From Roseomonas alba (GTDB lineage: Bacteria; Pseudomonadota; Alphaproteobacteria; Acetobacterales; Acetobacteraceae): a DNA stretch of 64,000 nt. Position 1 is the first letter of the stretch. Each line of letters opens with the position of its first letter. The translations under genes and the position numbers were made by a program. The notes beneath the pieces were generated by a model, which had not been told where the DNA came from, searched no databases, and saw nothing but the letters and a program-made list of their open reading frames with translations. This document shows, piece after piece, positions 59,658-64,000 of the stretch. The stretch spans positions 1 through 64,000 of the forward strand of contig NZ_JAHYBZ010000014.1 of the NCBI RefSeq assembly GCF_019430885.1. Direction: 5' to 3'.

Positions 59658-59723
59658 ATCCTGGATCGCCCACCGCGGGGCAGCCTATGCTGCGCTGAGA
59701 ACGGGATACGGGACCGCCGGGGC

Positions 59724-60098
59724 TTGGGCACCGATGACAGGCGCCGACGGCGCTTCGAAGGACCGCATCGTGGCCGGCGCGGCCGCTTCCAGCTTCAATG
59801 GTTTCGCAGCGATCCTGGCGCGTCGCGCGGCCAGGCGCTGCGCTTCCTGCTGCAATTCATGCTGGCGTCTGCGGCGCTCGCCGTCGCCGTGCTGGCCTTC
59901 TTTCCGCTCGCCTGGGAGCGTCAGGCCAATCCCTGTGCCGCGGTCGAGGCCTTGGTCTGGCGCCGGACCACCGGCGCGATGCAGGTACGCAATGGCGCGC
60001 GGTCGGCCCATGGTCCGGAACGCGTCGCGTCCATCGTCCCGGACGGGCCGCTGCCGCAGCCAATCCGGTGCGCCATCGCCTATTGGCGGCGGATCTGA
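59724..60098 (+). CDS. Small hypothetical membrane-anchored protein
   Basis: 124 residues if started at TTG 59724, or 79 from ATG at 59859. A basic N-terminus precedes one hydrophobic segment (LRFLLQFMLASAALAVAVLAFFPLAW) and a Cys-containing tail (ANPCAAVEALVWRR, IRCAIAYWRR) that would be extracytoplasmic. No family recognised; no strong ribosome-binding site. It ends 18 bp before the converging nusG stop. The coherent membrane-plus-tail pattern makes it plausible, not certain. Confidence 0.4.
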   Translation: MGTDDRRRRRFEGPHRGRRGRFQLQWFRSDPGASRGQALRFLLQFMLASAALAVAVLAFFPLAWERQANPCAAVEALVWRRTTGAMQVRNGARSAHGPERVASIVPDGPLPQPIRCAIAYWRRI

Positions 60099-60115
60099 CC
60101 GCCGCCGGGCGATGA

Positions 60116-60652
60116 CTACAGCTTCTCGACCTGCCCGTATTCGAGGTCGACCGGCGTGGAGCGGCCGAAGATCGAGACCGAGACCTTCACGCGGCCCTTC
60201 TCCTCGTCGACTTCCTCGACCACGCCGTTGAACGACGTGAAGGGCCCGTCGGCGACGCGGACCTGCTCGCCCACCTCGAAGACCACGGCGGGCTTGCGGG
60301 GCTTTTCCACGCCTTCCTGGACCTGCTTCAGCAGGCGCTCGGCCTCGCTGGCCGGGACGGGCTGGGGCTTGTTGCGGGCGCCGAGGAAGCCGGTGACCTT
60401 GGGCGTGTCCTTCACCAGGTGCCACGCGTCGTCGGTCATTTCCATCTTCACCAGCACGTAGCCGGGGAAGAACTTGCGGTCGGTGTCGACCTTCTGGCCG
60501 CGGCGGACCTCGGTGATCTGCTCGGTGGGGACGAGCACCTCATCGAACTTGTCGGCGAGGCCCTTCTGGGCGGCCTGCTGCTGGATCTGCTCGGCGATCT
60601 TCTTCTCGAAGCCCGAGTAGACATGAACGACGTACCACTTCTTGTCGGCCAC
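60116..60652 (-). CDS. nusG: Transcription termination/antitermination protein NusG
   Basis: 178 residues: KKWYVVHVYSGFEKKIAEQI, FFPGYVLVKMEMTDDAWHLV, VTGFLGARNKPQPV and the KOW domain GEQVRVADGPFTSFNGVVEEV with SIFGRSTPVDLEYGQVEKL. It binds RNA polymerase, Rho and S10. It follows secE by 14 bp. The usual downstream partner rplK is 11 kb away, beyond an accessory block, which is unusual. Confidence 0.98.
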   Translation of the reverse strand: MADKKWYVVHVYSGFEKKIAEQIQQQAAQKGLADKFDEVLVPTEQITEVRRGQKVDTDRKFFPGYVLVKMEMTDDAWHLVKDTPKVTGFLGARNKPQPVPASEAERLLKQVQEGVEKPRKPAVVFEVGEQVRVADGPFTSFNGVVEEVDEEKGRVKVSVSIFGRSTPVDLEYGQVEKL

Positions 60653-60666
60653 GGCGCCGTCCTCCC

Positions 60667-60861
60667 TCAGCCGATCTTGAACACGAAGCGCATGATCAGC
60701 TGGATGAGCTGATCGACCACCAGGAAGAACACAGCCGCAAGCGCCGACATCGCCAGCACCAGGCCGGTGGTGACGAGCGTTTCCTTGCGCGAGGGCCAGG
60801 TGACCCTGGAAACCTCCTGCCGGACATCCCGGACAAACTGCGCCGGATCAAGCTTGGCCAA
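60667..60861 (-). CDS. secE: Protein translocase subunit SecE
   Basis: 64 residues from a TTG at 60861, chosen because GAGGAC lies at good spacing and the protein then begins with AKLDPAQFVRDVRQEVSRVTWPSRKE, the standard short alphaproteobacterial start. Upstream codons in frame have no family similarity and run into the tRNA gene. One membrane helix (VLAMSALAAVFFLVVDQLIQLIM) follows the conserved amphipathic helix. It clamps the two halves of SecY. Confidence 0.95.
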   Translation of the reverse strand: MAKLDPAQFVRDVRQEVSRVTWPSRKETLVTTGLVLAMSALAAVFFLVVDQLIQLIMRFVFKIG

Positions 60862-60945
60862 GACTGAGTCCTCAAGGATGGGTGGCGAAGCGCGGCCCTC
60901 ACAGGCCGCTCTCCGCCGCGACGGGTCTGCCGACGCGGTGCGCGG

Positions 60946-61022
60946 TGGCAGGGGCGGAGGGTCTCGAACCCCCAACCTCCGGTTTTGGAGACCGGCGCTC
61001 TAGCCAATTGAGCTACGCCCCT
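60946..61022 (-). tRNA. tRNA-Trp (CCA anticodon)
   Basis: 77 nt including an encoded CCA end (plus-strand TGG at 60946-60948). Acceptor AGGGGCG pairs with the 3' side, the D arm has AGCTCAATTGGC, the anticodon stem-loop is CCGGT-CTCCAAA-ACCGG with anticodon CCA (plus-strand 60986-60988), and the T arm contains GGTTCGAGACC. It is 85 bp upstream of secE on the same strand and shares its promoter. Confidence 0.97.
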
Positions 61023-61050
61023 CGACGCGCTCACGCGGCGGAGGGGCCGG

Positions 61051-61079
61051 TCTATAATTCAGCCCCGCGCCCCTGTCGA
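61051..61079 (-). promoter_or_regulatory. Sigma-70 promoter for tRNA-Trp-secE-nusG
   Basis: On the minus strand, -35 TCGACA (plus-strand 61074-61079) and -10 TATAGA (61051-61056) are exactly 17 bp apart. Transcription would start near 61044, about 22 nt before the mature tRNA, and no other promoter is seen before secE. Confidence 0.7.
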
Positions 61080-61142
61080 CCCACAGAAACCACGCGGACC
61101 CCGAAGGCGTTGCGGGATGGAATGGGTTTTCCGGGGGTGGCG

Positions 61143-62159
61143 ATGACCGGACGGCGGTTGTGGAGCATGGCCAAGGATGCGCTGCGGGGCTTCATCGCCG
61201 ATGAATGCCTGAGCCGGGCCGCTTCCATCGCCTATTTCAGCCTGTTCTCGCTGTCGCCGCTGCTGGTGATCGCCATGGCGATCGCCGGGGCCGTGTTCGG
61301 GGAGGATGCGGCGCGCGGCGCGGTGGAGGAACAGCTTCGGGGCCTGCTGGGGCGCGATGCGGCCGAGGCCATCCAGACGGCGATTCGCGGGGCGGCGGAC
61401 GTCGGGCGCGGGACGCTCGCCGGCGTGCTGGGCATCGGGATGCTGCTGCTGACCGCGAGCGGAACCTTCGGGGAGATCCAGGCCGCGCTGAATGCCATCT
61501 GGAAGACCGAGACACCGCCCCAGGGCGGCATTTCCCACCTGCTGAAGGCCAAGGCCGCGGCGATCGGCCTGGTGGGGGCCACGGGGTTCCTGCTGCTGAC
61601 CTCGCTGATCGCGAGTGCCGCCATCGCTGCCCTTGGAAGCTGGGCGCGGGCCTGGCTGCCCGGCGGCGCCACGCTGATCGAGGTGGTGAACATCGCCGTC
61701 TCGCTGACCCTGCTGAGCCTGCTGTTCGGCGCGATCTACAAGGTGCTGCCTGACCGCGCCATCGCCTGGCGGGACGTGGCCATCGGGGCGGTGCTGACCG
61801 CGGTGCTGTTCACATTGGGGAAGTCGGCCATCGGGCTGTACATCGGCGGCGCGGGGATCGCGAGCAGCTTCGGGGCGGCGGGCTCGCTCGCGGTGGTGCT
61901 GGTGTGGATCTACTACTCGGCGCTGATCTTCCTGCTGGGGGCGGAGTTCACGAGGGCCTTCGCGAACCTGGAAGGGTCGCGCAAGGCGAAGCAGGTGCCG
62001 GCGGAGATGCCGAAGGCGGTGCTGGCACCGGATGCCCCGGCGAAGGCCGAGGCGCCGGCCAGGGTCGTGGTGCAGCGGCCGGCGCCGCTGGGGGCTGTGG
62101 CGGGGACGCTGGCGGTGGTGGTGGGCGTGCTGATGCTGAAGGGATCGCAGCGGGGCTGA
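61143..62159 (+). CDS. YihY/BrkB family inner-membrane protein
   Basis: 338 residues from ATG at 61143 (an ATG at 61122 is an alternative). Six helices in the YihY/virulence factor BrkB pattern: CLSRAASIAYFSLFSLSPLLVIAMAIAG, GFLLLTSLIASAAIAALGSW, FGAIYKVLPDRAIAWRDVAIGA and GSLAVVLVWIYYSALIFLLGAEFTRAF. Formerly called RNase BN, but the family is membrane proteins of unsettled function, some possibly transporters. The C-terminal 60 residues are Ala/Pro-rich with a final hydrophobic segment. Divergent from tRNA-Trp. Confidence 0.9.
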   Translation: MTGRRLWSMAKDALRGFIADECLSRAASIAYFSLFSLSPLLVIAMAIAGAVFGEDAARGAVEEQLRGLLGRDAAEAIQTAIRGAADVGRGTLAGVLGIGMLLLTASGTFGEIQAALNAIWKTETPPQGGISHLLKAKAAAIGLVGATGFLLLTSLIASAAIAALGSWARAWLPGGATLIEVVNIAVSLTLLSLLFGAIYKVLPDRAIAWRDVAIGAVLTAVLFTLGKSAIGLYIGGAGIASSFGAAGSLAVVLVWIYYSALIFLLGAEFTRAFANLEGSRKAKQVPAEMPKAVLAPDAPAKAEAPARVVVQRPAPLGAVAGTLAVVVGVLMLKGSQRG

Positions 62160-62197
62160 CGCAAGGCCCCACAGCTTCCGCGCCTGCCGGACACTGA

Positions 62198-62551
62198 TCA
62201 GGCCTGCTGCCGGCCCGGGCGGTCGGCCGTCTCCCGCTGGGCGGCCCAGGTGAGCAGGGCATCCAGCGCCGGGCAAAGGGCCTGGCCCCATTCCGTCAGA
62301 CAGTATTCGACCTTTGGCGGCACCTGGTGGTGCACGATGCGCCGCACCATCCCGTCCTTTTCCATCTGCCGAAGCTGCTGGATCAGCATCTTCTGGGAGA
62401 TGCCTGGTATGGCCCGCTCGAGATCGGAAAAGCGCAGGACATTCCCGCCAAAGAGGTGAAACAGGATCACCAGCTTCCAACGGCCCTCAAGCAATCTGAG
62501 GGCGTTCTCAACCCCCTCGGCTGCCGTTTCACGGGTATAATGATGCGACAT
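62198..62551 (-). CDS. HxlR-family transcriptional regulator
   Basis: 117 residues: ALRLLEGRWKLVILFHLFGG, LRFSDLERAIPGISQKMLIQQLRQMEKDG and the wing VPPKVEYCLTEWGQAL, the complete HxlR winged-helix domain. The N-terminal redox-sensing Cys of YodB-type members is missing; two Cys occur later (YCLT and LCPAL). It is divergent from the SnoaL-like/SDR pair, 98 bp away, and likely controls it. The ATG overlaps a palindromic candidate operator, and no strong ribosome-binding site is seen. Confidence 0.9.
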   Translation of the reverse strand: MSHHYTRETAAEGVENALRLLEGRWKLVILFHLFGGNVLRFSDLERAIPGISQKMLIQQLRQMEKDGMVRRIVHHQVPPKVEYCLTEWGQALCPALDALLTWAAQRETADRPGRQQA

Positions 62552-62583
62552 ACTTTTCGGTAAGTACCTTACTTTATTGTGCG
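62551..62583. promoter_or_regulatory. Candidate HxlR operator region
   Basis: TACTTTTCGGTAAGTA (62551-62566) is TACT-N8-AGTA, and AAGTA-CCT-TACTT overlaps it (62562-62574), giving interlocked inverted repeats. HxlR-family repressors such as YodB are known to bind TACT-N-AGTA type sites. The stretch is AT-rich and touches the regulator's own start codon, consistent with autoregulation. Confidence 0.5.
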
Positions 62584-62649
62584 TTCTTGCCTTTCGGAAA
62601 GGCTAGGCCGACTTCGGGCGGGCGTACAAGCGTAACCCGGAGAACGACC

Positions 62650-62976
62650 ATGGTCCTGCCATTGCCCAAGCCCATAGCCGAGTACTTCGCCGCCGATGCG
62701 ACGGACGGCACGGCGGTCGCCCAGTGCTTCACGCCCGACGCCGTCGTGGTCGACGAGAAGCAGGAGCATAGGGGCCGCGACGCCATCGCGCGGTGGAAGA
62801 CGGAGGCGTCGGCGAAATACGACTATGTCAGCGAGCCCATCGCCATCGACGATCAAGGTGGGAGGATCGTCGTCACCGCGCATCTGACCGGCAATTTTCC
62901 GGGAAGCCCGGTGGACCTTCGCTATGACTTCACCCTCGCCGGCGATGCCATCGCCCGGCTGGAGATCGTCCCGTGA
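62650..62976 (+). CDS. SnoaL-like (NTF2 fold) protein
   Basis: 108 residues from ATG at 62650 (GGAGAA upstream). Cone-shaped NTF2-like domain: IAEYFAADATDGTAVAQCFTPDAVVVDEKQEHRGRDAIARW, then VTAHLTGNFPGSPVDLRYDFTLAGDAIARLEI. These small proteins are isomerases, hydrolases or ligand binders; substrate unknown. Its stop codon overlaps the GTG of the SDR gene (GTGA), so the two are made together, and both are divergent from the HxlR regulator. Confidence 0.85.
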   Translation: MVLPLPKPIAEYFAADATDGTAVAQCFTPDAVVVDEKQEHRGRDAIARWKTEASAKYDYVSEPIAIDDQGGRIVVTAHLTGNFPGSPVDLRYDFTLAGDAIARLEIVP

Positions 62977-63755
62977 GCTTCGACCTGGATCTCGGCGGAC
63001 AACGCGCCCTGGTGACGGGCGGCACCAAGGGCGTGGGCGCGGCGGTGGTGCGGGCGTTGCTCGCCGCGGATGCGCGGGTGGTGGCGGCGGCCAGGACCAC
63101 GCCGCAGGTCGCGGCGCCGGGGCTCGACTACATCGCAGCCGATCTGATGACCGCGGAGGGCTGCGCGGCCCTTGCCAGAGAGGTGCTGGCCCGGTTCGGC
63201 GGCATCGACATCGTCGTCAACGTGCTCGGCGGATCGAGCGCGCCGCCGGGTGGCTTCGCAGCGCTGACGGATGAGGAATGGCAGAAGGAGCTGAACCAGA
63301 ACCTCATGCCGTCGGTACGGCTCGACCGGGCCCTGCTGCCGTCGATGATCGCGCAGGGTTCGGGGGTCATCATTCATGTGACCTCGATCCAGCATGAACT
63401 GCCCCTGCCCGAGGCGACAACGGCCTACGCGGCAGCGAAGGCTGCATTGTCGACCTACAGCAAAAGCCTGTCGAAGGAGGTGGCGCCCAAGGGGATCAGG
63501 GTCGCGCGCGTCTCACCGGGCTGGGTCGAGACGGAAGCGGCCGTGGCCTTCGCCACGCGGCTCGCGAGCGAGGCGGGCACCGACTATGAGGGCGGCAAGA
63601 AGATCATCATGGATTCCCTGGGCGGGATCCCGTTGGGCCGACCGGCCAAGCCTGAGGAAGTCGCCGATCTGATCGTCTTCCTGGCGTCGCCGCGGGCCGC
63701 TGCCATAACCGGCACCGAGTTCGTCATCGATGGGGGAACAGTTCCGACCGCCTGA
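62973..63755 (+). CDS. Short-chain dehydrogenase/reductase
   Basis: 260 residues from a GTG overlapping the previous stop. Classical SDR motifs: TGGTKGVG (15-22) for the dinucleotide, the NNAG-equivalent NVLGG (83-87), and catalytic S138, Y152, K156 in TSIQ and YAAAK. The end has the usual GRPAKPEEVADLIVFLASPRAAAITGTEFVIDGG. It likely reduces or oxidises a carbonyl/alcohol group. An operon with a SnoaL-like protein under an HxlR regulator suggests a stress- or quinone-related role, which is inference. Confidence 0.9.
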   Translation: MSFDLDLGGQRALVTGGTKGVGAAVVRALLAADARVVAAARTTPQVAAPGLDYIAADLMTAEGCAALAREVLARFGGIDIVVNVLGGSSAPPGGFAALTDEEWQKELNQNLMPSVRLDRALLPSMIAQGSGVIIHVTSIQHELPLPEATTAYAAAKAALSTYSKSLSKEVAPKGIRVARVSPGWVETEAAVAFATRLASEAGTDYEGGKKIIMDSLGGIPLGRPAKPEEVADLIVFLASPRAAAITGTEFVIDGGTVPTA

Positions 63756-63777
63756 TGCCGCAGGGGCTTCGGACGTC

Positions 63778-64000
63778 TTGGAGAGGGGCTTTGCCGCTCT
63801 CCAGACCTCTCTGCATCAAAGGCCGAAAGGCCCTTGGAAGCCGATATCTGGCGCCGGGCGCCGCCCGACAGAATGGATGCCGTAAGCCGCTCCTGCGCAG
63901 GAAGCGCGCGAGGAGGGCATGCCGACGGTCGCGTTTCCTGCGCCAACAGATTGCGGTCCAGGGGCTCCAAGCCCCCGGGGGTGAGGTCCGGAGAGGGGCG
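63778..64000. repeat. Composite palindromic intergenic elements, copies E and D (inverted pair, cut by window end)
   Basis: E (plus): a GGAGAG...CTCTCC hairpin at 63780-63802, linker AGACCTCTCTGC, then CAAAGGCC...GGCCCTTGG (about 63817-63837) and AAGCCGATATCTGGCGC. D (minus): read in reverse it has GGGGCTTGGAGCCCC, TGGACCGCAATCTG and TTGGCGC, matching C1 at 56273-56312 closely. The two face each other across about 100 bp. No gene is seen after the SDR stop at 63755. The element runs beyond the window. Confidence 0.7.

Noticed and set aside
49121..60115. Prophage or integrative element as the source of the inserted block
   Set aside because: No integrase, transposase, phage structural gene or duplicated attachment site was found; tRNA-Trp is intact and has no partial copy within the window.
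60861..60975. Longer N-terminus for SecE
   Set aside because: Upstream codons have no similarity to SecE and overlap the tRNA-Trp gene; the TTG at 60861 has a proper ribosome-binding site.

Overview
The window is GC-rich chromosomal DNA from an alphaproteobacterium, most likely an Acetobacteraceae (Roseomonas/Roseococcus-like) species. This rests on the very high GC, the order secY-adk-rpsM-rpsK-rpoA-rplQ, C-minus S14, a short alpha-type SecE, and TRAP/TAXI and TauE genes among the accessory genes. No search could be run, so the genus is inference.

Layout. (1) 1-18.7 kb is accessory: the end of an SH3-domain protein; a three-gene cobalt-type nitrile hydratase/thiocyanate-hydrolase-like operon with a split beta subunit; a transglutaminase-like protease; a CBS-BON protein; a TAXI-type TRAP transporter (binding protein plus fused permease); a DUF3300-DUF2950 pair; two tandem paralogous membrane proteins followed by a TauE/SafE exporter; a cyclase-family hydrolase; a small secreted protein; and a 955-residue RTX-type phosphodiesterase. 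(2) 18.8-35.2 kb is the translation supercluster on the minus strand (read right to left: rpsL, rpsG, tuf, rpsJ, the S10 and spc clusters, adk, rpsM, rpsK, rpoA, rplQ), ending at a clear Rho-independent terminator. fusA is not between rpsG and tuf. (3) 35.2-37.8 kb is an accessory patch with a decayed DUF1254/DUF1214 gene and an AraC regulator. (4) 37.9-49.1 kb is rplK-rplA-rplJ-rplL-rpoB-rpoC on the minus strand. (5) 49.2-60.1 kb is an accessory block that separates rplK from nusG: an Imm11-like protein, an outer-membrane barrel-like protein bracketed by direct repeats, a sulfatase, a second DUF3300-DUF2950 pair with an 87-bp tandem array, MsrQ, a LysR regulator, a second TauE and small proteins. 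(6) 60.1-61.1 kb is tRNA-Trp-secE-nusG. (7) 61.1-64 kb holds a YihY/BrkB membrane protein, an HxlR regulator and a divergent SnoaL-like/SDR pair.

The core genes encode most of the ribosome, RNA polymerase (alpha, beta, beta prime), EF-Tu, NusG and the SecYE translocon. Three sites match sigma-70 promoters with exactly 17-bp spacers, upstream of rpsL, rplK and tRNA-Trp/secE.

The most striking non-genic signal is a dispersed family of composite palindromic intergenic elements: a GC-rich hairpin, a linker close to ACCACCCCG, a second hairpin, then often an inverted partner. Copies lie near 1.9, 5.0, 15.0, 56.2-56.7 and 63.8-64.0 kb. Stem sequences differ between copies but stay paired. One copy appears to have replaced the 5' end of a secreted-protein gene.
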